Shown here one piece after another: positions 13,079 to 19,549 of a stretch of 34,118 bases of DNA (position 1 is the stretch's first letter; every line of letters begins with the position of its first letter). The stretch is from Streptomyces malaysiensis subsp. samsunensis (GTDB taxonomy: Bacteria > Actinomycetota > Actinomycetes > Streptomycetales > Streptomycetaceae), in assembly GCF_024519315.1 (NCBI RefSeq), contig NZ_JANIIC010000086.1:1-34118 (forward strand), written 5' to 3'. Below the pieces are notes generated by a model. It was not told the origin of the DNA. It searched no databases and worked only from the letters and a program-made list of their open reading frames with translations. The translations under genes were made by a program, and so were the position numbers.

Positions 13079-13846
13079 ATGAACAAACAGCCGAAGTACC
13101 GGCAAGTGGCCGACGCGCTGCGTCGAGAGATCGACAACGGGGCGTACCCGCCGGGAGCGCGCCTCCCGTCAGAGAGTGAGCTGTCCGCCCGGTTCGCGGC
13201 CTCGCGAAACACTGTCCGATCTGGGCTGAACCTGCTGGTCACAGAGGGGCTGATCTCGTCCAGCCAGGGCCTCGGGTACGAGGTGCGCTCGCATGAGGTG
13301 TTCAAGCTCAACGCGTCCCGGTTCGAGAACCTGAGCTTCCCGCAGAACGGCGACGCGTACAGCACCGACGTGACGAACGCGGGTCGCCGCCCGCACCAGA
13401 CCTTCCGCGTCGAGATGCTTCCCGCGCCGGAAGAGATCGCCGCGTGGCTGAAGGTGGAGGCGGGGGCAAAGGCTGTGCTCCGCTTCTGTCACCGATACGT
13501 GGACGATGTGCCCTGGTCAACGCAAGCGACGTACTACCCGGGGTGGCTCGTGGAGCAGGCGCCGCGGCTGGCCGAGCCCGGAGATATCGCGGAGGGGACG
13601 ACTCGCTACCTCGCGGATCACGGGATCAGCCAGATTGGGTACTTCGATGAGATTGCCACCCGGATGCCGACTCCCGAGGAAGCGCGGCTTCTGGAGATCG
13701 GCGCTGGTGTCCCAGTCCTGCTCTGGACGCGTACGGGCTACTCCGACGAGAAGCCCATTCGGTGCACCATCACCACGTTCCGCGGCGATCTGAACCGTAT
13801 GAACTACGAGATCGGCGACTTGGCCGGCCGAAACGAGGATCTGTGA
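13079..13846 (+). CDS. GntR/HutC-family regulator (KorSA-like)
   Basis: A 255-residue protein. Residues 5-65 are a GntR winged helix (YRQVADALRREIDNGAYPPGARLPSESELSARFAASRNTVRSGLNLLVTEGLISSSQGLGYEV). The rest, about 85-245, fits a UTRA ligand-binding domain (FRVEMLPAPEEIAAWLKVEAGAKAVLRFCHRYVDDVPWSTQATYYP). In pSAM2 a GntR-family protein (KorSA) represses the transfer and activator functions, and this gene has the corresponding place. ATG 13079 is preferred; an in-frame GTG at 13061 is possible. GGGGG lies only one base from the ATG, so the message may be nearly leaderless. Coupled to the GNAT gene by GTGA. Confidence 0.88.
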   Translation: MNKQPKYRQVADALRREIDNGAYPPGARLPSESELSARFAASRNTVRSGLNLLVTEGLISSSQGLGYEVRSHEVFKLNASRFENLSFPQNGDAYSTDVTNAGRRPHQTFRVEMLPAPEEIAAWLKVEAGAKAVLRFCHRYVDDVPWSTQATYYPGWLVEQAPRLAEPGDIAEGTTRYLADHGISQIGYFDEIATRMPTPEEARLLEIGAGVPVLLWTRTGYSDEKPIRCTITTFRGDLNRMNYEIGDLAGRNEDL

Positions 13847-14412
13847 TCATCACTCCTGCTCAGCCCAGCGAGCTGCCCAAGCTGATCGCCTTCCGGGAGG
13901 AAGCCGCGTCGTGGCTGAGGGAGCTAGGCACCGACCAGTGGAGTCGCCCGTACCCGCCAGATCTGCTGCTCGCCAGCATCGAGGCGGGGACGGTCTTCAT
14001 GGTGCGCGACGGAGAGCAGACCGCCGCAACCATCACCCTCACGCCCGATCCTGAGGAAGGGCTCTGGACGGAGGCGGAACTGAGCGAACCGTCGGTGTTC
14101 GTCAACAAGCTCACCGTTGCGCGCACGCATGCCGGGCAGAGCCTCGGCGCCCGATTGCTGAACTGGGCAGGGGATCGGGCCCACCGGGCTTCGGCCAAGT
14201 GGCTCCGTCTGGACGCATGGACGACGAACGAAGCACTCCAGCACTACTACGTTCGACAGGGCTTCGACCATGTCCGCACGGTCCGCGAAGGAGGGGCGGT
14301 CAATGGCGGACCCCGCGTCTCTGGATGGTTGGCACAGCGCCCCGCCTGCCGGACGGGCCATGGGTTCGTGGACGAGACACCCGCGCCGGAGCCGGTGCCG
14401 CTCGCCCGGTGA
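13843..14412 (+). CDS. GNAT N-acetyltransferase
   Basis: A 189-residue protein from GTG 13843, which overlaps the GntR stop (GTGA); the longer in-frame reading inside GntR is rejected. The acetyl-CoA site appears as VFVNKLTVARTHAGQSLGARLLNWAGDRA (residues about 86-114, R/Q-x-x-G-x-G/A type), followed by WLRLDAWTTNEALQHYYVRQGFDHVRTV (121-148), the usual strand and helix with the conserved Tyr. The family moves an acetyl group from acetyl-CoA to an amine; the substrate cannot be told. It is the last gene before attR and the only cargo-like gene in the element. The final 30 residues are low in complexity. Confidence 0.88.
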   Translation: MIITPAQPSELPKLIAFREEAASWLRELGTDQWSRPYPPDLLLASIEAGTVFMVRDGEQTAATITLTPDPEEGLWTEAELSEPSVFVNKLTVARTHAGQSLGARLLNWAGDRAHRASAKWLRLDAWTTNEALQHYYVRQGFDHVRTVREGGAVNGGPRVSGWLAQRPACRTGHGFVDETPAPEPVPLAR

Positions 14413-14451
14413 TCGGCGCGGCGCGGGGACGCACGTGCTGGGCCCCAGACG

Positions 14452-14484
14452 CTGGGAGAAATCTGGGAGAAGATCTTCTCCCAG
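14452..14484. repeat. right arm repeat with a 22-bp perfect palindrome (putative integrase arm site)
   Basis: 14452-14477 is identical to 1861-1886. Here the second CTGGGAGAAG (14463-14472) continues into its own complement, making 14463-14484 a perfect 22-bp palindrome centred on GATC; a further ATCTCCC follows at 14486-14492. The block is about 95-125 bp inside attR. Also in this arm, CCTGACC (14525-14531) and GGTCAGG (14549-14555) are inverted; GGTCAGG recurs at 1804-1810. Nothing coding is seen in 14413-14577. Confidence 0.6.
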
Positions 14485-14577
14485 CATCTCCCGGATGCCA
14501 TGCGAGACCAACTCATACCGAAGCCCTGACCTGCACGAATATCATGCCGGTCAGGTCCAAGCCCCGCCCGGACCTTA

Positions 14578-14630
14578 TTCGGGACGAAGAGGTCGTGGGT
14601 TCAAATCCCGCCACCCCGACTGAAGGAACA
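14578..14630 (+). repeat. attR core: 53-bp direct repeat, right copy
   Basis: Exact copy of 1748-1800. It contains only the anticodon loop and 3' half of tRNA-Pro, so it is not a functional tRNA. It marks the chromosomal junction; the original 3' half of the host tRNA gene is here. Confidence 0.95.
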
Positions 14631-14672
14631 GCAGGGGCCCGGTCCACTCATGTGAGTAGACCGGGCCCCTGC
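14631..14672 (+). terminator. original host tRNA-Pro terminator, displaced by integration
   Basis: GCAGGGGCCCGGTC (14631-14644) pairs with GACCGGGCCCCTGC (14659-14672), with a further ACTCA/TGAGT stem inside, followed by TTCGTCTG. It begins directly after the att core. Compare the element-borne hairpin at 1807-1840: both start with the same (G)CAGGGGCCC stem base but differ in the upper stem. Confidence 0.75.
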
Positions 14673-14928
14673 TTCGTCTGTGTGTCTCCCTGCGCGACGA
14701 CCGCTCCGCACCGGCTTGAAGATCCCGTCCATGAGCCCGAACTCCCGGGGCCGCTTGTACCGGGCGAGTTGAGATGAGGCATCCCAGGTGGATGGCTGGG
14801 CGCGCAAAAGACCGGGTCAACTCGCCGGTGTGGCGCCGTAGATGGCGGGCGCCGGGGCGGTGTTGCGCAGGGATCAGGTCGCGGTCATTGGAGCGGCCCA
14901 GGGCCGCTCAGGCCCCCGTGCTGGCCGC
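14673..14928. other. 256-bp host intergenic stretch, no clear gene
   Basis: No frame with good start and family signal. On the minus strand, near 14700-14770, the translation LARYKRPREFGLMDGIFKP recalls the C-terminal LAxYKxPrefvfvd segment of acyl-CoA ligases. It lacks the rest of the protein and the following GK motif. It may be a gene remnant left beside the tRNA hotspot. Confidence 0.3.
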
Positions 14929-15333
14929 CTATTCGGCCGTGCCGGTCCAGCCCTGGCGGCGGAGGACGGACGGGATGTCGGGGGCCTGGTAATGGGCGCC
15001 CTTGAGGACCTTGCCGTCGGCGCGGAGGGTGGGGAGGCCGTCGGGGCCGAGTTTGCTCATATTGGCCCGGTGGATCTCGGCGATCACCTCGTCCAGGTCG
15101 ATGCCGTGGACCAGGGCGGTGCCATAGGCGACGTAGACGACATCGGCCAGTTCATGGGCGAGGTGGTCGAGGGAGCCGTCGACGCTCGCCTCGGCCACTT
15201 CGGCGCACTCCTCGGCCAGGAGGTCCTGGCGGTGGGCGGCGAGCTTCGGTGAGACCTCGGTGGGGGTCGTACGGGCGTCGAGGCCGAAGGTCAGGTGGAA
15301 TTCGCGGACGAGATCGGCGGGAGAGGGGCGCAT
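14929..15333 (-). CDS. MazG-like nucleotide pyrophosphohydrolase-type protein
   Basis: A 134-residue all-helical protein. The metal-binding signature of the MazG/PRA-PH superfamily is visible as LLAEECAEVAEASVDG (about residues 37-52, EExxE) and LAHELADVVYVAYGTALVHGIDLDEVIAEIHRANMSKLGPDG (about 57-98, ExxD, then the typical IHRSNMSK-type end). Such enzymes hydrolyse nucleoside triphosphates to monophosphate and pyrophosphate; the substrate here is unknown. Start ATG 15333 gives the normal length; the open frame beyond it crosses a repeat-rich promoter region. It diverges from the molbindin gene at 15570. Confidence 0.83.
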   Translation of the reverse strand: MRPSPADLVREFHLTFGLDARTTPTEVSPKLAAHRQDLLAEECAEVAEASVDGSLDHLAHELADVVYVAYGTALVHGIDLDEVIAEIHRANMSKLGPDGLPTLRADGKVLKGAHYQAPDIPSVLRRQGWTGTAE

Positions 15334-15445
15334 TCGTCCGATCGTACGTGGGCGGCGGGGCGGCCGGATGCCGTACGGGATTCGGGCGATCGTATGACGG
15401 CGTACACCGCCGGGGGAGCCGTAGCGCGGTGGTCGTATGGGCGTG

Positions 15446-15491
15446 CGCCGCCGGGAGCCCTCGTACGTCGCCGCCGGGAGCCTTCGTACGT
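15446..15491. repeat. 23-bp tandem duplication in a divergent promoter region
   Basis: CGCCGCCGGGAGCCCTCGTA with its CGT end (15446-15468) is followed at once by a copy with one change (15469-15491, C to T). A weaker third copy lies near 15405. Each contains the palindrome CGTACG or part of it. It sits between the MazG-like and molbindin genes; a regulatory role is possible but unproven. Confidence 0.6.
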
Positions 15492-15569
15492 CGACGCGCG
15501 GATCCTTGATCGTGTGCCTAGGGTGAGGCGTATCAGGCCCTCGACCTCCGCCTCCGGGGTGGTGCACCC

Positions 15570-15992
15570 ATGAGTCTCAGCATCCGTAACCAGCTTCCCG
15601 CCACCGTCGTGTCCGTGACACCGGGCGAGGCCATGGCCACGGTCCAGGGGCGGCTGTCCGGAGGGCAGCTGGTGACGGCCGCCGTGACCATGAGCGCCGT
15701 GAAGGAGCTCGGCATCGGGGAGGGGTCCGAGGTGACGGCGCTGGCCAAGGCCACCGAGGTGGCCCTGGCCACGGGGGAGGTCTCGGGGCTGAGCATCCGC
15801 AATCGCTTCCCCGGCACCGTCGCCCGCCTCACCCTCGGGGCCGCCATGGCCACCGTCGTGATCTCCATCGGCGGCGGCCAGGAGCTCACGGCCGCCATCA
15901 CCCAGGACGCGGCGGCGGAGCTCGGGCTCACGGAGGGCAGCCGCGTCACCGCCCTGATCAAGTCGACCGAGGTGTCGCTCGCCACGACGTAG
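15570..15992 (+). CDS. molybdenum-pterin binding protein with two Mop (TOBE) domains
   Basis: A 140-residue protein made of two similar halves: LSIRNQLPATVVSVTPGEAMATVQ (residues 3-26) with VTALAKATEVALA (55-67), and LSIRNRFPGTVARLTLGAAMATVV (74-97) with VTALIKSTEVSLA (126-138). This is the di-Mop arrangement of molbindins, small cytoplasmic proteins that bind molybdate or tungstate. GGGTGG lies 7 bases before ATG 15570. It is a single-gene unit with no molybdate transporter visible nearby. Confidence 0.92.
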   Translation: MSLSIRNQLPATVVSVTPGEAMATVQGRLSGGQLVTAAVTMSAVKELGIGEGSEVTALAKATEVALATGEVSGLSIRNRFPGTVARLTLGAAMATVVISIGGGQELTAAITQDAAAELGLTEGSRVTALIKSTEVSLATT

Positions 15993-16115
15993 GCCGATGA
16001 GCCCATGGCAGACGGGCGGTGGGCGGTGAGTCGGGGGTGGTGAGTCGGGGGCTGATTGTCGACGTCGCCGCCCCTTCAGATCGGGCCAACCGCTCCATCC
16101 CCCACTCCACCAACT

Positions 16116-16131
16116 TCTACAGTGCTGTAGA
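16116..16131 (+). promoter_or_regulatory. TCTACAG-TG-CTGTAGA palindrome before terD
   Basis: A 16-bp dyad with 7-bp arms, 36 bp upstream of the terD start. It is AT-rich against a very GC-rich background. Its TACA...TGTA core recalls BlaI/CopY-type operators, but the spacing (4 bases) differs and no such regulator is in the window. Confidence 0.5.
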
Positions 16132-16167
16132 TTTTGACTCCGGTCCACCGAGCACTTGGAGGAGATC

Positions 16168-16743
16168 GTGGGAGTTTCCCTGTCCAAAGGCGGCAACGTC
16201 TCGCTGAGCAAGGAGGCGCCGGGCCTGAGCGCGGTCGTCGTCGGCCTGGGCTGGGACGTGCGGACGACGACCGGCACCGACTACGACCTCGACGCGAGCG
16301 CCCTGCTGTGCGATGAGGCCGGTAAGGTCGCGTCCGACCGGCACTTCGTCTTCTACAACAACCTCACCAGCCCCGACGGCTCCGTGGAGCACACCGGCGA
16401 CAACCTGACCGGTGAGGGCGAGGGCGACGACGAGTCCATCAAGGTCAACCTGACCGCCGTGCCCGCCGAGATCGCCAGGATCGTCTTCCCGGTCTCCATC
16501 CATGACGCGGACGGCCGTGACCAGAACTTCGGCCAGGTCCGCAACGCCTTCATCCGGGTGGTCAACCAGGCCGACAACGTCGAACTCGCCCGCTACGACC
16601 TGAGCGAGGACGCCGCGACCGAGACGGCGATGGTCTTCGGCGAGCTCTACCGCAACGGCGCGGAGTGGAAGTTCCGCGCGGTCGGCCAGGGGTACGCCTC
16701 AGGGCTGGCGGGCATCGCCTCCGACTTCGGTGTCAATCTCTGA
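16168..16743 (+). CDS. TerD family protein
   Basis: A 191-residue protein from GTG 16168 (MGVSLSKGGNVSLSKEAPGL), the usual family start, with GGAGGAG 4 bases upstream; an ATG at 16156 is in frame but less likely. Conserved calcium-binding features are DYDLDASALL (about residues 38-47) and HTGDNLTGEGEGDDESIKVNL (about 71-91), plus NAFIRVVNQ and the C-terminal YRNGAEWKFRAVGQGY. TerD-type proteins bind calcium and belong to tellurite/stress-response clusters; in Streptomyces they occur as several paralogues. Followed by a strong terminator. Confidence 0.94.
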   Translation: MGVSLSKGGNVSLSKEAPGLSAVVVGLGWDVRTTTGTDYDLDASALLCDEAGKVASDRHFVFYNNLTSPDGSVEHTGDNLTGEGEGDDESIKVNLTAVPAEIARIVFPVSIHDADGRDQNFGQVRNAFIRVVNQADNVELARYDLSEDAATETAMVFGELYRNGAEWKFRAVGQGYASGLAGIASDFGVNL

Positions 16744-16754
16744 CACCCTCCTGC

Positions 16755-16796
16755 GGCCGCCGGGCCCGGCCTTTCCCTTGGGTGGGCCCGGCGGCC
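16755..16796 (+). terminator. terD terminator
   Basis: GGCCGCCGGGCCC (16755-16767) pairs with GGGCCCGGCGGCC (16784-16796), a 13-bp stem with a 16-nt loop, followed by GGTTCTTAT. It lies 12 bp after the terD stop. Confidence 0.75.
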
Positions 16797-16842
16797 GGTT
16801 CTTATGGCTCGTATGGCGATACGGCTCGCGCGGCCGCCCGGC

Positions 16843-16928
16843 TCGCCCAGCGCCACCGTTCGCCCACAGCCAGCGTCGCCCAGCGCCACCGTTCGCCCAC
16901 AGCCAGCGTCGCCCAGCGCCACCGTTCA
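16843..16928. repeat. 33-bp tandem repeat
   Basis: Two exact 33-bp units (16843-16875 and 16876-16908), beginning TCGCCCAGCGCCACCGTTCG and ending CCACAGCCAGCG, with a third unit broken after about 20 bp (16909-16928). The following CCACCGTTCGCCCAGCG continues the theme. It lies between the terD terminator and the next gene's start, so it is probably not translated. Confidence 0.85.
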
Positions 16929-17017
16929 TCCGAACCACCGTTCGCCCAGCGGGGCCGTTCGTGCGGCCGCCCGGCTCGCACGCTCACCCCGTTTCGGACT
17001 CTTCGAGGAAGCCGGAC

Positions 17018-17806
17018 ATGACCGCCCCACCCGGGTTACAGGCCGAGGACCGGCCCGACTTCGAGCGGGCGCTGCACCAGGCGCTGCGTACGGCGGAGAT
17101 CCGTGGGGCCCTGTGGCGCGACGGGAGCCCCGGGGACGCGGACATCCAACGGCTGCGCTCCCAGGCCCTGCTGGAGAGCGAGACGATCGCGACGGCCGCC
17201 GCGCCCGAATACGCCGCGTACCTACGGCAACGTGCCGCCGCCGGGGCGACGCCCGCGTCCACCGGGCCCCTTGCGTCTGCCGTATCCGCCTCGCCCACTC
17301 CATCGGCAGGCGTCGGTGGGCCGCTGTCGGCGGTCGCCGTCCTCGCACCTGCGCTGGCCGGCGCCTCGACCGTGGCCTTTCTGCTCCTCGGCGGGCTGCT
17401 GAGGCTCTCCGACTCCCAACGCGAGCTGTCCGAGGCACTGTTGACCGCCGGGCTGACCAGCGCGACGATCGCGGCGGTAACTCTCGCGGCGGGGGTGACC
17501 TGCCTGCTCGTCACCGCCGTACGCCACCGCACCTCGGCCCCCGACCAGCGCCCACGCCCCTGGCCCGCACGCCCCCACCGGCAGCCACGCCGCCCTCCGC
17601 ATCCACGCCCCCACCCGCATCCACCTACGCACCCGCCCTACGTCAGACGCCGGGATGACGCGGCCGTGGCCACAGCCCGCGACGCCTGGCTCAGGGCCCT
17701 TCTCCACCGCGGCATCCTGCCGTTTCTGCGCGACCGGCTGAAGATGTCACACACGTCACACAACCTGTCCTGGATGAGTCAGAAGAGTGAGAAAGGAAGC
17801 ACATGA
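17018..17806 (+). CDS. two-helix membrane protein between two TerD genes
   Basis: A 262-residue protein from ATG 17018 (GAGGAA 8 bases upstream). Residues 1-75 are soluble and helical (DFERALHQALRTAEIRGALWRDGSPGDADIQRLRSQALLESETIATAAAPEYAAYLRQR). Two membrane segments follow, about 105-128 (LSAVAVLAPALAGASTVAFLLLGGLL) and 146-170 (TSATIAAVTLAAGVTCLLVTAV), then a Pro/His/Arg-rich tail. The end, WLRALLHRGILPFLRDRL, is again helical. Its stop overlaps the ATG of the second TerD gene (ATGA), so the pair is coupled. I do not recognise the family. Confidence 0.75.
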   Translation: MTAPPGLQAEDRPDFERALHQALRTAEIRGALWRDGSPGDADIQRLRSQALLESETIATAAAPEYAAYLRQRAAAGATPASTGPLASAVSASPTPSAGVGGPLSAVAVLAPALAGASTVAFLLLGGLLRLSDSQRELSEALLTAGLTSATIAAVTLAAGVTCLLVTAVRHRTSAPDQRPRPWPARPHRQPRRPPHPRPHPHPPTHPPYVRRRDDAAVATARDAWLRALLHRGILPFLRDRLKMSHTSHNLSWMSQKSEKGST

Positions 17807-18393
17807 CCGTAAATCTGGCCAAGGGCCAGCGGATCAGCCTGAGCAAATCCGACGGAGGTGAGCTCACCGCTGTGCGCATGGGCCTGGGCTGGAAGGCCGC
17901 GCCGCGGAAAGGGTTCCTCGCCCGGCTGACCGCCAAGGAGATCGACCTGGACGCCTCGGCCGTGCTCTTCGCCGGGAAGGAAGCCGTCGACGTCGTCTTC
18001 TTCCAGCATCTGACGAGCGACGACGGATCCGTACGGCACACCGGCGACAACCTCGTCGGCGGCGCCGGTCAGGGCGGCGACGATGAATCGATCCTGATCG
18101 ATCTACAGCGCGTTCCGGTCCATGTCGATCAGATCCTGTTCACGGTGAACTCCTTCTCCGGACAGACCTTCGCCGAGGTGGAGAACGCCTTCTGCCGCCT
18201 CGTCGACGAGACCAATGGACAGGAACTGGCCCGCTACACCCTGAGCGGCGGCGGCCCCTACACGGCCCAGATCATGGCCAAGGTGCATCGTGCGGGCGGG
18301 GTGAGCAGTGCCTGGCAGATGTCGGCCATAGGCGTGCCCGCCACCGGCCGGACGTTCCAGGATCTGCTGCCGGCCCTCTCCTCCCACCTCTGA
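17803..18393 (+). CDS. TerD family protein, second copy (TerZ-like)
   Basis: A 196-residue protein: MTVNLAKGQRISLSKSDGGELTAV, then IDLDASAVLF (about residues 48-57), HTGDNLVGGAGQGGDDESILIDL (about 80-102), NAFCRLVDETNGQELARYTL and an extended C-terminus. The calcium-site acidic residues are kept. It has a short insert (KAAPRKGFLARLTAKE) compared with the TerD at 16168. ATG 17803 overlaps the stop of the membrane-protein gene, and AAAGGAAG is just upstream. Probably a stress-response protein acting with that membrane protein. Confidence 0.92.
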   Translation: MTVNLAKGQRISLSKSDGGELTAVRMGLGWKAAPRKGFLARLTAKEIDLDASAVLFAGKEAVDVVFFQHLTSDDGSVRHTGDNLVGGAGQGGDDESILIDLQRVPVHVDQILFTVNSFSGQTFAEVENAFCRLVDETNGQELARYTLSGGGPYTAQIMAKVHRAGGVSSAWQMSAIGVPATGRTFQDLLPALSSHL

Positions 18394-18450
18394 CAGACGG
18401 GCCGAAACGGCCTGTGGCGCGTTCCGCGCCATCCGAGGGAGAATCTGAGG

Positions 18451-18879
18451 GTGACCGAGCGAAAGCCACCGGGAATCAGCTTCGAAACGTGGGCCGACCG
18501 ACAGATCCGCGAGGCGGAGGAACGCGGCGCGTTCGCCGACCTTCCGGGAAAGGGAAAGCCCCTCCCCAATCTCGACAGGCCCTACGACGATCTGTGGTGG
18601 GTCAAGGAGAAGATGGCCCGCGAGAATCTGTCGTTTCTGCCGCCGACACTCGTGCTGCGCAAAGAGGCGGAGGACGCGCTCGCCGCCGTGGAGAAGGCGC
18701 CGTCGGAGCGGGTGGTGCGGGACGTCCTCGCGGAGGTCAATGACAAGATCCGTGAGGTGATCCGGCGGCCCCCGCCCGGCCCGCCGCTCAATCTCGTGCC
18801 CTTCGATATCGACGAGATCGTCCGGGAGTGGCGAGAGCGCCGGGAGCGGACGGAGAACAAGGACCACCGACCGGAATGA
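18451..18879 (+). CDS. DUF1992 protein (DnaJ subfamily C member 28-like)
   Basis: A 142-residue protein with the DUF1992 core: FETWADRQIREAEERGAFADLPGKGKPL (about 11-38), DDLWWVKEKMARENLSFLPPTLVLRKEAED (about 46-75), and the late NDKIREVIRRPPPGPPLNLVPFDIDEIVREWRERR. Function in bacteria is unknown. Start GTG 18451 (GTGACCGAGCG) with GAGG nearby. A 7-bp-stem hairpin at 18415-18431 separates it from the TerD gene; a strong terminator follows. Confidence 0.9.
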   Translation: MTERKPPGISFETWADRQIREAEERGAFADLPGKGKPLPNLDRPYDDLWWVKEKMARENLSFLPPTLVLRKEAEDALAAVEKAPSERVVRDVLAEVNDKIREVIRRPPPGPPLNLVPFDIDEIVREWRERRERTENKDHRPE

Positions 18880-18890
18880 CCGCGACGAAG

Positions 18891-18920
18891 GCGGGCCGGG
18901 GCATACGCGCCCCGGCCCGC
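18891..18920. terminator. bidirectional terminator between convergent genes
   Basis: GCGGGCCGGGGC (18891-18902) pairs with GCCCCGGCCCGC (18909-18920), 12 bp with a 6-nt loop, between the convergent DUF1992 and VOC genes. Confidence 0.7.
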
Positions 18921-19012
18921 CCGTGGTTCAGGGTCTGCCCCTGCTCCGGGGTCCGCCCGTGGTCTCAGGACCTCCCCGGTTCAGGGACACCCCGGCTCGG
19001 GGACTTCCCGGA

Positions 19013-19399
19013 CTATTCCTCGTTCCCGTACGGGCGAGTGATGATCTCCATGCCATGACCGGCCGGGTCCATGAAGTACAGCCCGCGCCCGCCGAAGTGG
19101 TGGTTGATCTCGCCCGGCTGCTTCAGATGGGGGTCGGCGTAGTACGTGACCCCCTGCTCCCGGATCCGCCCGAAGGCCGCGTCGAACTCCTCGTCCGAGA
19201 TGAGGAACGCGTAATGCTGCATGACGATCGACTCACCGGGAATAGTGGCGAAGTCCAGGGTGACGCCGTTACTGGTTTCCACCGGAACGAACGGACCCCA
19301 CGCTTCTCCCACCTCGAGACCGAGGATATTCGCCAGGAATTCCGCGGATTCGTGGTTGTCCAGAGAATGGACGATCGTGTGATTCAACTCGACAGACAC
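19013..19399 (-). CDS. VOC family protein (glyoxalase/dioxygenase fold)
   Basis: A 128-residue single-module VOC protein: ELNHTIVHSLDNHESAEFLANILGL at the start, VTLDFATIP, HYAFLISDEEFDAAFGRIREQGVTYYADP, and the C-terminal GGRGLYFMDPAGHGMEIITRPY, the usual metal-site end (E of MEI). Start GTG 19399 has GGAGG about 9 bases ahead; the open frame beyond it lacks coding character. The substrate cannot be inferred. A second VOC gene lies upstream, but 150 bp away. Confidence 0.88.
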   Translation of the reverse strand: MSVELNHTIVHSLDNHESAEFLANILGLEVGEAWGPFVPVETSNGVTLDFATIPGESIVMQHYAFLISDEEFDAAFGRIREQGVTYYADPHLKQPGEINHHFGGRGLYFMDPAGHGMEIITRPYGNEE

Positions 19400-19549
19400 T
19401 GTGGAATGCCTCCGTAAGGCAATCTCACGGGCACCTCCATGCCTCACCCAGCCGGTGACCGACACGCGATGCCGTACTTCCGATCGTAGGCGGCACCGCC
19501 CGCGGCCGTCGAGGCCCGGCGCTCGACTCACGGCCCCGCGTGCCCTTCC

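Larger units (their letters stand above)
1748..14630. mobile_element. AICE (actinomycete integrative and conjugative element) in tRNA-Pro
   Basis: A complete element bounded by a 53-bp direct repeat (1748-1800 and 14578-14630), so the excised circle would be 12,830 bp. Its content is that expected of an AICE: tyrosine integrase and excisionase beside the tRNA, a Prim-Pol replication module, a single FtsK/TraB-type DNA translocase for double-stranded conjugal transfer, small membrane (spread-like) proteins and a GntR regulator. pSAM2, the best known AICE, also uses a tRNA-Pro gene. All modules look intact, so the element may be functional. No homologue of the pSAM2 activator Pra or of its NUDIX protein is visible. 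The only cargo-like gene is a GNAT acetyltransferase. Confidence 0.93.

Noticed and set aside
14578..14630. A second tRNA-Pro gene at the right end
   Set aside because: Only the anticodon loop and 3' half are present; the 5' half is unrelated sequence. It is the attR copy.
14700..14770. Remnant of an acyl-CoA ligase (LARYKRPREF on the minus strand)
   Set aside because: The match is about 12 residues, the following conserved GK segment is absent, and nothing upstream continues the fold. Kept only as a note.
15446..15491. CRISPR array
   Set aside because: Tandem 23-bp copies without spacers; no CRISPR-like direct repeat with unique spacers was seen anywhere in the window.
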